Below are positions 7,618 through 16,442 of a stretch of 64,000 nt of DNA, one piece after another. The notes beneath the pieces are model-generated. The model had not been told where the DNA came from. It did not search any database and saw only the letters and a program-made list of their open reading frames with translations. The stretch is from contig CAUEYX010000011.1 in the NCBI GenBank assembly GCA_959022495.1, forward strand, positions 1 through 64,000. Direction: 5' to 3'. Made by a program: the position numbers and the translations under genes. This DNA comes from an uncultured Lachnospiraceae bacterium. GTDB lineage: Bacteria; Bacillota; Clostridia; Lachnospirales; Lachnospiraceae. Each line of letters begins with the position of its first letter. Positions within the stretch are counted from its first letter, which is position 1.

Positions 7618-9636
7618 ATGGCGGTACTTAAGATGCAGAGAATCAGCATCTGCGCCTTAAAGAAAGACCGAAAAGCGATCCTTGAAAAACTGCAGAGCCT
7701 CGGGGTATTAGAAGTGAGCCATGTGATCGAGGAGGATGAAAATTTCCGGAAAATGGATACCGCCGGGCAGAGGGCCGGATTCGAAAAGGCCGCCGCCTCG
7801 GCGGATCAGGCGCTTGATATCCTTGAGAAATATGTTCCGGAGAAGAAGTCCATGTTTGCGTCCCTGGAGGGAAAGAAGCTGATCGGGCAGGCGGAGGAAC
7901 ATCAGGTCCGGGAAGAGCGCCGTGATCTCTTAAAAACAGCGAAAGCTGTCTATGATCTGGACCGGGAGCGCGCGGAACAGCTTGCCAATATTGCGAAGCT
8001 TCAGAACAGTATCGAGGGCCTGAAACCGTGGATGTCGCTGGATGTTCCTCTTCGGCCCGCGGATACGAAGCGGACGTGTATGTTCTTAGGGGTGATGCCC
8101 GGAGGGACAACGGTGGAGGCGGTATATGGGATTCTGGCGGAGAAGGCGCCCGAAGCCGTGGCTGATGTGCATATCATCTCTTCCGAACAGAGCATGGTCT
8201 ATCTTGCCGTAGTGTGCCTGAAGGAGGATGCTTCCGCAGTGGAGGAAGCCTTAAGAAGCGCGGGCTTCGCGAGACCGTCCCAGACATGGGATGATGTGCC
8301 GGCAGTCCAGAAAGAGAAGTTAGAACAGCAGATAGCGGAGTGCTGGAGAACAATTGCCGGGATTGAGGAAGAGATGGAGGATCTTTCAAAGCAGAGAGAA
8401 AAATTAAAGATCGTGGCGGATTATTATCGTATCCGCGCGGATAAATACGCGGTGCTGGGAAACATTCCGCAGTCAGAGCGCGCCTTTGTCATCAGCGGAT
8501 ACATCCCCCAGTGTGAGGCGTCCCATGTGGCGGAATGCCTGACAGGAAAGTATGACTGTGTGGTCGATGTGGAAGAATTAAAAGAGGACGAGGAAGCTCC
8601 GGTTATTCTAAAGAACAATCCGTTTTCACAGAATATGGAAGGAATCGTGGAATCCTACGGACTTCCGCATAAAGGAGAATTAGACCCGACGACGATTATG
8701 TCCTTCTTCTATATTTTCTTTTTCGGAATGATGCTCTCAGACGCGGCGTACGGAGCGATTGTGGCCATCGTCTGCGGTGTGCTTGTATGGAAATTTCCGA
8801 GGATGTCGGACGGCATGAAAAAGTCGCTGAAATTATTCTTCTACTGCGGATTGTCCACACTGGTGTGGGGAATCCTGTTCGGAGGGTATTTCGGAAATAT
8901 CGTGGATATCGTGTCGCAGAAGTTCTTCGGGACAACGGTTACTGTCCCGGCGCTGTGGTTTGTTCCCCTGAATGACCCGATGAAGCTTCTGGTGTACTCG
9001 CTCCTCTTCGGTGTGATCCACCTGTTTGTGGGGCTGGGGATGAAAGGGTACTTGTGCTTAAGAGACGGCAGGGTTATGGATTTCTTCTGTGATGTGGTGC
9101 TCTGGTTCCTGCTCCTTGTGGGTCTGATCCTGATGCTCCTGCCCAGCGATATCTTCGCGTCCATCGCGCAGACGAACATCGTGTTCCCGGGATGGCTCAA
9201 TACTACGGCAAAAGCGCTGGCAGTCATCGGCGCTGTGGGGATCGTGCTTATGTCCGGCAGGGGGAATAAGAACCCGGCACTCCGGGTGGCGCTGGGCGCG
9301 TATGACCTATACAATATTACGGGATGGTTAAGTGACGTGCTGTCCTACTCGCGTCTGCTGGCGCTGGGACTTGCCACGGGCGTGATCGCGTCCGTGATCA
9401 ACCAGATGGGAAGCATGCTCCCGAACAATGTGGTGGGTGTGATCTTATTTGTGGTGATCTTTATCTTTGGCCATGCGCTGAACCTGGCGATCAACCTGCT
9501 GGGCGCGTATGTGCACACGAACCGTCTACAGTTTGTAGAGTTTTTCGGAAAGTTTTACGAAGGCGGCGGACGGCCGTTCGCTCCTTTTAAAGAGAATACA
9601 AAATATGCAGATGTTAAGGAGGAAACGTTATCATGA
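7618..9636 (+). CDS. ntpI: V-type ATPase subunit I (stator a-subunit)
   Basis: A 672-residue protein. The N-terminal cytoplasmic half (about 1-350) has long coiled coils that contact the peripheral stalks. The C-terminal half contains about eight transmembrane helices starting near FYIFFFGMMLSDAAYG. The segment LSYSRLLALGLATG carries the conserved arginine of the ion half-channel, which faces the carboxylate of subunit K during rotation. AAGGAGG lies before ATG 7618. The stop overlaps the start of ntpK by four bases. The length matches bacterial subunit I. Confidence 0.95.
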   Translation: MAVLKMQRISICALKKDRKAILEKLQSLGVLEVSHVIEEDENFRKMDTAGQRAGFEKAAASADQALDILEKYVPEKKSMFASLEGKKLIGQAEEHQVREERRDLLKTAKAVYDLDRERAEQLANIAKLQNSIEGLKPWMSLDVPLRPADTKRTCMFLGVMPGGTTVEAVYGILAEKAPEAVADVHIISSEQSMVYLAVVCLKEDASAVEEALRSAGFARPSQTWDDVPAVQKEKLEQQIAECWRTIAGIEEEMEDLSKQREKLKIVADYYRIRADKYAVLGNIPQSERAFVISGYIPQCEASHVAECLTGKYDCVVDVEELKEDEEAPVILKNNPFSQNMEGIVESYGLPHKGELDPTTIMSFFYIFFFGMMLSDAAYGAIVAIVCGVLVWKFPRMSDGMKKSLKLFFYCGLSTLVWGILFGGYFGNIVDIVSQKFFGTTVTVPALWFVPLNDPMKLLVYSLLFGVIHLFVGLGMKGYLCLRDGRVMDFFCDVVLWFLLLVGLILMLLPSDIFASIAQTNIVFPGWLNTTAKALAVIGAVGIVLMSGRGNKNPALRVALGAYDLYNITGWLSDVLSYSRLLALGLATGVIASVINQMGSMLPNNVVGVILFVVIFIFGHALNLAINLLGAYVHTNRLQFVEFFGKFYEGGGRPFAPFKENTKYADVKEETLS

Positions 9637-10118
9637 GTATTGCAGGTGAATTAGGAATTGTTTACGCATTGTTAGGAGCGGCTGTGGCAGTGCTGTTTGC
9701 CGGAGCGGGCTCCGCGATCGGCGTAGGTATCGCGGGACAGGCAGCGGCGGGAGTCGTGACAGAGGACCCGAGCAAGTTCGCGAAGGTGCTCATCATCCAG
9801 CTGCTTCCGGGTACACAGGGACTGTACGGACTGCTGGTAGGATTTATCACGCTGTCCAAGATTGGGATCTTAGGCGGCGGCATCGCAGATGTATCCGTAT
9901 CCACAGGACTTCTGATCCTGGCGGCATGCCTGCCGATCGGTATCGTGGGACTTCTCTCCGGCATCGCGCAGGGGAAAACAGCGGCATCTTCCATCGGGAT
10001 TGTCGCGAAGAAACCGGATCAGTTCGGTAAGGCAATGCTCTTCCCGGCGATGGTTGAGACATACGCCATCCTTGCGCTCCTGATCTCTTTCCTTGCGGTA
10101 AGCGGAATCCAGGTTTAA
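9633..10118 (+). CDS. ntpK: V-type ATPase proteolipid subunit K, probably sodium-binding
   Basis: A 161-residue, four-helix proteolipid made of two related hairpins, the duplicated c-subunit form. The second hairpin has the ion-binding glutamate (E142, in AMVETYAIL). The first hairpin has L58, T61 and Q62 in LPGTQGLYG, and Q113 lies in the third helix. These correspond to the sodium ligands L61, T64, Q65, Q110 and E139 known from the Enterococcus hirae K-ring, so the enzyme probably moves sodium rather than protons. Several copies would form the rotor ring against subunit I. AAGGAGG precedes the start at 9633. Confidence 0.95.
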   Translation: MSIAGELGIVYALLGAAVAVLFAGAGSAIGVGIAGQAAAGVVTEDPSKFAKVLIIQLLPGTQGLYGLLVGFITLSKIGILGGGIADVSVSTGLLILAACLPIGIVGLLSGIAQGKTAASSIGIVAKKPDQFGKAMLFPAMVETYAILALLISFLAVSGIQV

Positions 10119-10120
10119 TC

Positions 10121-10190
10121 GTTCGGGCGGCGCATTGGGCGGGAGCGAAAAACATGCTTGCATGTTTTTGCGATCGGGCGCGCTGAACAG
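10121..10190 (+). repeat. Palindromic element between ntpK and ntpE
   Basis: The core is AAAAACATGC (10148-10157), TT, then GCATGTTTTT (10160-10169), a perfect 10-bp stem with a two-base loop. It is flanked by GC-rich near-repeats of CGwTCGGGCG (10122-10131 and 10171-10180). It lies wholly between two operon genes and could be a REP-like insertion, a processing site or a partial terminator that lowers expression of the downstream stator genes relative to K. Confidence 0.6.
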
Positions 10191-10229
10191 AGTAAAGCAG
10201 AAGGAAAGAATAATAAAGGAGAGCAAGAC

Positions 10230-10823
10230 ATGAGTGGACTGGATAAAATGAAATCCCGGATTCTCGAGGAAGCGGACCACTCTGCGAAGGAGATCATCAA
10301 CAAGGCGAACGCGCAGGCAGAAGCGCTCATAAAGGCAGCGGAAGAGGAAGCCAGAGCCGAAGCGGAGAAGATCTCGGAGAAGGCAAAGCGTGACGCTGCC
10401 GACTATGCGAAGCGCGTGGAGTCCTCCATGGATATGCGCAGGAAGCAGGCGCACCTTGCCGCGAAGCAGGAAGTGATCTCGCATGTACTTCAGAGTGCGT
10501 ATGACACAGTCATGAATCTGGATGTGAAAGAGTATTTTGACATGCTTGAGAAGCTCTTAGAGAAATATGCCCTTCCCGAAGAGGGAGTGATCTGTTTCTC
10601 AGAGAAAGATCTTAAGCGTATGCCGGAAGGATTCTCCGGCAAGATCAAGACGATCGCCGCGGGGAAAGGCGGAAGCCTGACATTGAGCGACGAGGCGAGG
10701 GACATCGACGGTGGATTCCTCCTCGTGTACGGCGGCATCGAAGAAAACTGTACGATAAAGGCAGTGTTCGACGCGAAGCGCGAAGAACTGTCAGATCAGG
10801 TGAACAGGCTTCTGTTCGGATAA
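10230..10823 (+). CDS. ntpE: V-type ATPase subunit E (peripheral stalk)
   Basis: ATG 10230 follows AAAGGAGAG; an upstream in-frame ATG at 10158 lies in the palindrome and is unlikely. The 197-residue protein has an N-terminal helix rich in Ala, Glu and Lys (about 1-95) and a globular C-terminal domain with GGFLLVYGGIEENCTI, typical of subunit E. It pairs with the small stalk subunit and contacts the tops of A and B. Context and length (about 200) agree. Confidence 0.92.
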   Translation: MSGLDKMKSRILEEADHSAKEIINKANAQAEALIKAAEEEARAEAEKISEKAKRDAADYAKRVESSMDMRRKQAHLAAKQEVISHVLQSAYDTVMNLDVKEYFDMLEKLLEKYALPEEGVICFSEKDLKRMPEGFSGKIKTIAAGKGGSLTLSDEARDIDGGFLLVYGGIEENCTIKAVFDAKREELSDQVNRLLFG

Positions 10824-10847
10824 ACGCAGCCGTAAGGAGGGTTTGAC

Positions 10848-11819
10848 TTGGGTAATACAAAATATACGTATGCGGTTGCGCGGATCCGTGCGCTGGAAGT
10901 ATCCCTGTTTTCCGACGCTGTCATCGAACAGCTCTTAGCGTGTAAGACGGCGGAGCAGGCGCTCCAGTTCGTGACGGAAAAGGGCTGGGGAGACATGTCC
11001 TCTACCGGGGATATGGACGCGGTGCTAAAGCGTGAGGAAGAGAAGACATGGGAAGTGATCCGTGACATCGCTCCGGACATGAGCGTGTTTGACGTGCTGT
11101 CCTACCCGAAGCTGTACCACAACCTGAAGGCAGCCATCAAGGAGGTGTGCACGGAGACGCAGAATCCGGGCATCTTCTACGACGACTGCCAGATCCCGGG
11201 CAGGGAAATGCTCCAGATCATTGAGAACCGGGAGTTCTCAAGACTTCCGGGCAGCATGAGCCGGGTGGCGGAGGAAGCGTTCGAGACGCTCCTTCACACA
11301 AGGGACGGGCAGCTCTGCGATATCATGATCGACAAGGCGGCGCTGGAAGCCATTTACGAAGCGGGCAAACGATCCGGGGAGCCGATCATCGCGGACTACG
11401 CGGACACCACGGTGGCGATCGCGGACATCAAGATCGCGGTGCGTTCCCAGAAAACGGGGAAGAGCGCGGACTTCATGCGAAGCGCCATGGCGGAGTGCGC
11501 GGGCGTGAATGTGGAGCAGCTGATCCGCGCGGCGCTCTCAGGAGCGGACGAGATCGCCCAGTATCTGGAAGGCACTTCCTACGCGGGAGGGGCGGATGCA
11601 CTGCGAGAATCGCCGTCCGCGTTCGAGCGCTGGTGCGACAACCGTATGATAGAGACATTGAAACCACAGAAATATGAGACATTTTCCGTAGGTCCCCTGC
11701 TGGGGTACCTGATCGCAAGGGAAAATGAGATCAAGACAGTTCGGATCATCCTCACCGGGAAACAGAACGGGTTCCCTGACGATGCCATCCGGGAAAGGAT
11801 AAGGGAGATGTATGTATAA
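10848..11819 (+). CDS. ntpC: V-type ATPase subunit C (central rotor adaptor)
   Basis: A 323-residue all-helical protein of the V/A-ATPase C (d) family, which couples the D-F shaft to the K ring. The start is TTG at 10848, seven bases after AAGGAGG. The protein then reads GNTKYTYAVARIRALE, the usual N-terminus of the family, and no ATG competes. The gene overlaps the subunit F gene by eight bases. Confidence 0.93.
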   Translation: MGNTKYTYAVARIRALEVSLFSDAVIEQLLACKTAEQALQFVTEKGWGDMSSTGDMDAVLKREEEKTWEVIRDIAPDMSVFDVLSYPKLYHNLKAAIKEVCTETQNPGIFYDDCQIPGREMLQIIENREFSRLPGSMSRVAEEAFETLLHTRDGQLCDIMIDKAALEAIYEAGKRSGEPIIADYADTTVAIADIKIAVRSQKTGKSADFMRSAMAECAGVNVEQLIRAALSGADEIAQYLEGTSYAGGADALRESPSAFERWCDNRMIETLKPQKYETFSVGPLLGYLIARENEIKTVRIILTGKQNGFPDDAIRERIREMYV

Positions 11820-12138
11820 GATTGCAGTGATCGGCGACTATGACAGTATCTACGGGTTCGCCACATTGGGCCTTAGCATCTGCCCTGTGAAGACCCGGGA
11901 GGAGACGCGTGAGAAGCTTAAGCAGCTTGCGGAAGGTGAGTACGGCATCATCTACATCACCGAGAAGGCTGCGGCGGAGCTTGGCAGCGCGCTGGACGAG
12001 TATCGTGAGAGGGTGCTTCCGGCGATCATCCAGATCCCGGGCGTATCGGGGAATACCGGAGCCGGAGTGGAAGGTGTGAAGAAGACCGTGGAGCAGGCGG
12101 TCGGGTCAGATATTCTGTTTGGAGGAGTAAGCGAATGA
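11812..12138 (+). CDS. ntpG: V-type ATPase subunit F (central shaft)
   Basis: A 108-residue subunit F (called NtpG in E. hirae). It begins MYKIAVIGDYDSIYGFATLG, the typical nucleotide-binding-like Rossmann start of the family. It binds subunit D and stimulates ATP hydrolysis. Its start lies within the end of ntpC, and its stop overlaps the start of ntpA by four bases, so three genes are coupled. Confidence 0.93.
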   Translation: MYKIAVIGDYDSIYGFATLGLSICPVKTREETREKLKQLAEGEYGIIYITEKAAAELGSALDEYRERVLPAIIQIPGVSGNTGAGVEGVKKTVEQAVGSDILFGGVSE

Positions 12139-13901
12139 GCACAGGAGTAATCAAGAAAGTCGCAGGACCTCTCGTGATCGCGGAGGGCATGCGCGATGCA
12201 AATATGTTTGACGTGGTCCGTGTGTCAGAACAGCGTCTCATCGGTGAGATCATCGAGATGCACGGCGATGAAGCGTCCATCCAGGTCTATGAGGAGACTT
12301 CGGGATTGGGACCGGGCGAACCGGTGGAATCCATGGAAGTACCCATGTCCGTTGAGCTGGGACCGGGACTGATCACCAGCATTTACGACGGCATCCAGAG
12401 ACCGCTGGACGATATCATGAAAGTATCAGGCAACAACTTGAAGCGCGGCGTGGAAGTGCCGTCCTTAAAGAGAGACCTGAAGTGGGAGTTCGTTCCCACG
12501 GCAAAAGTGGGAGACGAAGTAGAGGCAGGAGATGTGATCGGTACCGTACAGGAGACGGTGCTCGTACAGCAGAAGATCATGGTGCCCTACGGAGTAAAAG
12601 GTACGATCAAAGAGATCAAGGCAGGAGAATTCACGGTAGAGGAAGTGGTGGCTGTCGTTGAGACCGAAAAGGGCGATCAGGAGCTTACGCTCATGCAGAA
12701 GTGGCCCGTCCGCCGCGGACGTCCGTATAAGAAGAAGCTGCCGCCGGAGATGCCCCTTGTCACCGGGCAGCGTGTCATCGATACCTTCTTCCCCATCGCC
12801 AAGGGCGGTGTAGCAGCCGTGCCGGGACCCTTCGGAAGCGGCAAGACCGTTATCCAGCATCAGCTGGCGAAATGGGCGGAAGCAGACATCGTTGTCTACA
12901 TCGGCTGCGGCGAGCGCGGAAATGAGATGACAGATGTGTTAAACGAATTCCCGGAACTGAAAGACCCGAAGACAGGACAGCCTCTGATGCAGAGGACCGT
13001 CCTCATCGCGAACACATCCGATATGCCTGTGGCTGCCCGCGAGGCGTCCATTTACACAGGTATTACGATCGCAGAGTATTTCCGTGATATGGGATATTCC
13101 GTGGCACTGATGGCAGATTCCACATCTCGCTGGGCGGAGGCGCTGCGTGAGATGTCCGGACGTCTGGAAGAGATGCCCGGCGAGGAAGGTTACCCGGCGT
13201 ATCTGGGAAGCCGCCTGGCGCAGTTCTACGAGCGCGCGGGCCGTGTGACATCCCTCGGAAAAGAAGGCCGCGAGGGTGCGCTCTCCGTGATCGGAGCCGT
13301 ATCCCCTCCGGGCGGCGACACATCAGAGCCGGTATCCCAGGCGACACTTCGTATCGTCAAGGTGTTCTGGGGACTGGATTCCGCGCTGGCGTACAAGAGA
13401 CATTTCCCGGCGATCAACTGGCTGAACAGCTACTCCCTGTATCTGGACGACATGGAGAAATGGTTCAACAGCGAAGTGGCTGAGGACTGGATGAGCGGGC
13501 GCCAGAAGATGATGACCCTCTTACAGGAAGAGGCAGAGTTAGAAGAGATCGTGAAGATGGTCGGTATGGACGCGCTTTCACCGGGCGACCGCCTGAAAAT
13601 GGAAGCGGCGCGCTCCATCCGCGAGGACTTCCTGCACCAGAACTCCTTCCACGAGATCGACACGTACACATCGCTTAAGAAGCAGCACATGATGATGCTC
13701 CTTGTAAATGCGTTCTATGACCGCGCGACAGAGGCTCTTTCCCAGGGCGCTTCCCTGCAGAAGCTGATCTCCATGCCGGTAAGAGAGCAGATCGGACGTT
13801 TCAAATACGTTCACGAGGACGCATTGGATGAAGAATATCAGAAAGTAGACGAAGAATTGAGCGCGCAGATCGCCAATGCATTTGTAAAGGAGGAACGGTA
13901 A
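12135..13901 (+). CDS. ntpA: V-type ATPase catalytic subunit A
   Basis: A 588-residue catalytic subunit. Walker A is GPFGSGKT at residues 231-238. The A-specific non-homologous insert lies around 115-190, and Walker B and the arginine-rich loops follow (SVALMADSTSRWAEALREMSGR). It hydrolyses or makes ATP at the A-B interface in the cytoplasmic head. It overlaps the subunit F gene by ATGA and abuts ntpB directly. The length is normal and all motifs are intact. Confidence 0.97.
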   Translation: MSTGVIKKVAGPLVIAEGMRDANMFDVVRVSEQRLIGEIIEMHGDEASIQVYEETSGLGPGEPVESMEVPMSVELGPGLITSIYDGIQRPLDDIMKVSGNNLKRGVEVPSLKRDLKWEFVPTAKVGDEVEAGDVIGTVQETVLVQQKIMVPYGVKGTIKEIKAGEFTVEEVVAVVETEKGDQELTLMQKWPVRRGRPYKKKLPPEMPLVTGQRVIDTFFPIAKGGVAAVPGPFGSGKTVIQHQLAKWAEADIVVYIGCGERGNEMTDVLNEFPELKDPKTGQPLMQRTVLIANTSDMPVAAREASIYTGITIAEYFRDMGYSVALMADSTSRWAEALREMSGRLEEMPGEEGYPAYLGSRLAQFYERAGRVTSLGKEGREGALSVIGAVSPPGGDTSEPVSQATLRIVKVFWGLDSALAYKRHFPAINWLNSYSLYLDDMEKWFNSEVAEDWMSGRQKMMTLLQEEAELEEIVKMVGMDALSPGDRLKMEAARSIREDFLHQNSFHEIDTYTSLKKQHMMMLLVNAFYDRATEALSQGASLQKLISMPVREQIGRFKYVHEDALDEEYQKVDEELSAQIANAFVKEER

Positions 13902-15284
13902 ATGCCGAAAGAGTACAGAACCATACAGGAAGTCGCCGGACCGCTGATGCTTGTGCGCGGCGTGGAAGGCGTGACATATGACGAGCTGGGAGAGATCGAA
14001 CTCTCTGACGGCGAGACCAGGCGCTGCAAGGTGCTGGAGGTAAACGGAAGCGACGTCCTCGTGCAGCTCTTCGAGAGCTCCACGGGAATCAACCTGTCCA
14101 ACAGTAAGGTGCGTTTCCTGGGGCGCAGCATGGAGCTGGGCGTATCTGAAGATATGCTGGGACGCGTATTCGACGGACTGGGACGTCCCATCGACGACGG
14201 ACCGGAGATCCTTCCGGACGCCAGGATGGACATCAACGGTCTGCCCATGAACCCGGCGGCGAGAAGCTACCCGGAGGAGTTCATCCAGACCGGCGTATCC
14301 GCCATCGACGGACTGAATACCCTGGTACGCGGACAGAAGCTTCCCATCTTCTCCGCGTCAGGACTTCCCCACGCGCAGCTTGCCGCGCAGATCGCGAGAC
14401 AGGCAAAGGTGCTTGGGACAGATGAGAACTTCGCCGTTGTATTCGCGGCAATGGGTATCACCTTCGAGGAATCCAACTTCTTCATCGAGAGCTTCCGCCA
14501 GACAGGAGCCCTTGACCGTACGGTGCTCTTCGTCAACCTGGCGAACGACCCGGCGATCGAGCGTATCGCTACGCCGAAGATGGCGCTGACAGCGGCAGAG
14601 TATCTCGCCTTTGAAAAGGAGATGCATGTGCTCGTTATCCTGACCGACATCACCAACTATGCGGACGCGCTCCGCGAGGTATCCGCAGCCCGCAAGGAAG
14701 TGCCGGGACGCCGCGGATATCCGGGATATATGTATACAGACCTGGCGACGATCTACGAGAGAGCAGGAAGGCAGAACGGCAAGAAGGGAAGTATCACCAT
14801 GATCCCCATCCTGACCATGCCGGAAGATGACAAGACCCACCCGATCCCTGACCTGACCGGTTACATCACAGAGGGACAGATCATCTTAAGCCGTGAGCTC
14901 TACAGAAAGGGCGTCACACCGCCCATCGACGTACTGCCGTCCCTGTCCCGTCTGAAGGATAAAGGGATCGGAGAAGGCAAGACCCGCGCGGACCACTCCA
15001 ACACCATGAACCAGCTCTTCGCCGCGTATGCCCGCGGAAAAGACGCCAAAGAACTCATGGTCATCCTGGGCGAAGCGGCGCTGACCGAGATCGACCTCAT
15101 GTACGCGAAATTCGCGGACGCATTTGAGCAGGAGTATGTATCCCAGGGATACAACACAGACCGAGGCATCGAGGAGACACTGGACATCGGCTGGAAGCTG
15201 CTGAGGATGCTGCCCAGGACAGAGCTGAAACGAATCGACGATAAATATTTGGATCTCTACTACGGGACTGACCCCGAAGCGTAG
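13902..15284 (+). CDS. ntpB: V-type ATPase regulatory subunit B
   Basis: A 460-residue non-catalytic subunit that alternates with A in the head. It lacks a true Walker A, as usual, and carries the B-type segments GRVFDGLGRPIDDGP and VILTDITNYADALREVSAARKEVPGRRGYPGYMYTDL. It starts one base after the ntpA stop, with AAAGGAGG inside the end of ntpA. The final codons (GTDPEA and the TAG stop at 15282-15284) lie inside a repeat whose second copy follows 21 bases later, so the C-terminal tip may have been altered by that repeat. Confidence 0.96.
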   Translation: MPKEYRTIQEVAGPLMLVRGVEGVTYDELGEIELSDGETRRCKVLEVNGSDVLVQLFESSTGINLSNSKVRFLGRSMELGVSEDMLGRVFDGLGRPIDDGPEILPDARMDINGLPMNPAARSYPEEFIQTGVSAIDGLNTLVRGQKLPIFSASGLPHAQLAAQIARQAKVLGTDENFAVVFAAMGITFEESNFFIESFRQTGALDRTVLFVNLANDPAIERIATPKMALTAAEYLAFEKEMHVLVILTDITNYADALREVSAARKEVPGRRGYPGYMYTDLATIYERAGRQNGKKGSITMIPILTMPEDDKTHPIPDLTGYITEGQIILSRELYRKGVTPPIDVLPSLSRLKDKGIGEGKTRADHSNTMNQLFAAYARGKDAKELMVILGEAALTEIDLMYAKFADAFEQEYVSQGYNTDRGIEETLDIGWKLLRMLPRTELKRIDDKYLDLYYGTDPEA

Positions 15285-15406
15285 CGGAGCGGGTCTGTCC
15301 CGGAAGCCCGGAAGGGCGGGAAAACGACTGACCCCGAAGCGTAAGCGGAGCGGGTCTGTCCCGGCGAAAGGGGCCTGACCCCTTCCGGAAGGGGTCAGGC
15401 CCCTTT
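15266..15406 (+). repeat. Direct repeat plus 40-base perfect palindrome between ntpB and ntpD
   Basis: A 38-39 base unit beginning GACTGACCCCGAAGCGTA occurs at 15266-15303 and 15326-15364. The copies differ by one inserted A. Each copy is itself a hairpin (GGGACTGACCC against GGGTCTGTCCC). Directly after it, 15367-15406 is a perfect palindrome of 40 bases centred at 15386/15387, with arms AAAGGGGCCTGACCCC and its complement. All pieces share TGACCCC. They look like a cluster of REP-type elements, and the first copy contains the ntpB stop. Confidence 0.8.
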
Positions 15407-15442
15407 GGGGAGAATATTCTGAAAATTTGAGGAGGTGGCGTT

Positions 15443-16099
15443 TTGGCAGCAAAACAGGTGAATCCTACCCGTATGGAGCTGACCCGTCTGAAGAAGAAAC
15501 GGATTACCGCGATCCGCGGTCACAAGCTCCTGAAGGATAAACGTGATGAGCTCATGCGCCAGTATCTGGATCTTGTCCGTGAGAATATGGAAGTGCGCAA
15601 GAAGGTGGAAGCGGGTATTAAATCCGCGAACCGCAACTTTGTCATTGCCAAGGCGGGAATGTCAGAAGCCGCTCTTAACACGGCTCTGATGGCGCCGAAG
15701 CAGGAGGTGAACTTAGAGGCAGGGGAGAAGAATGTTATGAGCGTGGACATCCCGACCTTTGAGTACAAGACAAGGACTGCGGACGAGAATGACATTTATT
15801 CTTACGGTTTCGCCTTTACGTCCAGTGATCTGGACGGGGCGGTGAAGTCCTTGGCGGACGTGCTGCCGGATATGATCCGGCTGGCAGAGTGCGAGAAAGC
15901 ATGCCAGCTCATGGCGGCGGAGATCGAGAAGACGAGAAGGCGCGTCAACGCGCTGGAGCATGTGATCATCCCGGAGACGGAGGAGAGCATCAAGTATATT
16001 ACAATGAAGCTGGATGAGAACGAGAGAAGTACCCAGATCCGACTGATGAAGGTGAAGGATATGATGCTCGAGGAAGCTCATCATTACAGTGAGAAATAA
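15443..16099 (+). CDS. ntpD: V-type ATPase subunit D (central shaft)
   Basis: A 218-residue coiled-coil shaft subunit. The N-terminal VNPTRMELTRLKKKR and the C-terminal RRVNALEHVIIPETEESIKYI are the two ends of the antiparallel coiled coil that rotates inside the A3B3 head. The start is TTG at 15443 after AGGAGGTGG, followed by AAKQVNPTR, as in other family members. It is the last gene of the operon and is followed by a terminator. Confidence 0.95.
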   Translation: MAAKQVNPTRMELTRLKKKRITAIRGHKLLKDKRDELMRQYLDLVRENMEVRKKVEAGIKSANRNFVIAKAGMSEAALNTALMAPKQEVNLEAGEKNVMSVDIPTFEYKTRTADENDIYSYGFAFTSSDLDGAVKSLADVLPDMIRLAECEKACQLMAAEIEKTRRRVNALEHVIIPETEESIKYITMKLDENERSTQIRLMKVKDMMLEEAHHYSEK

Positions 16100-16103
16100 G
16101 AAA

Positions 16104-16150
16104 CAGCCCGGTGGATTATAAGAACGATCCCTCGGGCTGCTTTTTCTTTT
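16104..16150 (+). terminator. Rho-independent terminator of the V-ATPase operon
   Basis: CAGCCCG (16104-16110) pairs with CGGGCTG (16133-16139), followed by CTTTTTCTTTT. It begins five bases after the ntpD stop. Confidence 0.85.
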
Positions 16151-16164
16151 TTGTCAGAAAATGT

Positions 16165-16234
16165 GAAAAATGTAATATTATCTGAATTTAGTTCATTTAC
16201 TTTTTCTTCGGATTTTATATTCTGGATTTGTATG
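16165..16234 (+). promoter_or_regulatory. 70-bp element shared with the upstream region of the PL8 gene
   Basis: Aligned without gaps to 39490-39559, 52 of 70 positions agree by my count. The blocks CATTTACTTTTTCT (16194-16207) and ATTTTATAT (16212-16220) are identical. It is the only notable feature in the 343 bases between ntpD and the GH105 gene apart from the terminator. A possible promoter, TTGTCA (16151-16156) and TAATAT (16173-16178), overlaps its left edge. The element is probably a common activator site, promoter or leader for two glycan genes. Confidence 0.7.
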
Positions 16235-16442
16235 AAAAGCACAGTTTTACATATAGAAGCAGAGACATGGGTGCTGTTATATCTTTGATCGGATGTAGCA
16301 GTTTTTTCATATTACGGAAAATCGTTCAAACCGGTACAAAGAGACGCATCTTATTTGCAACATAAGAAACGGAGGGATGAGACAGATACAATAGATGAAA
16401 CTGACTAAAGATTCAATAAAAAGGAACAGAGAGGAAAAAGCA

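Noticed and set aside
16395..16442. Upstream start (ATG 16395) for the GH105 protein
   Set aside because: It would put 16 hydrophilic residues before a normal signal peptide and has no Shine-Dalgarno sequence at a working distance.
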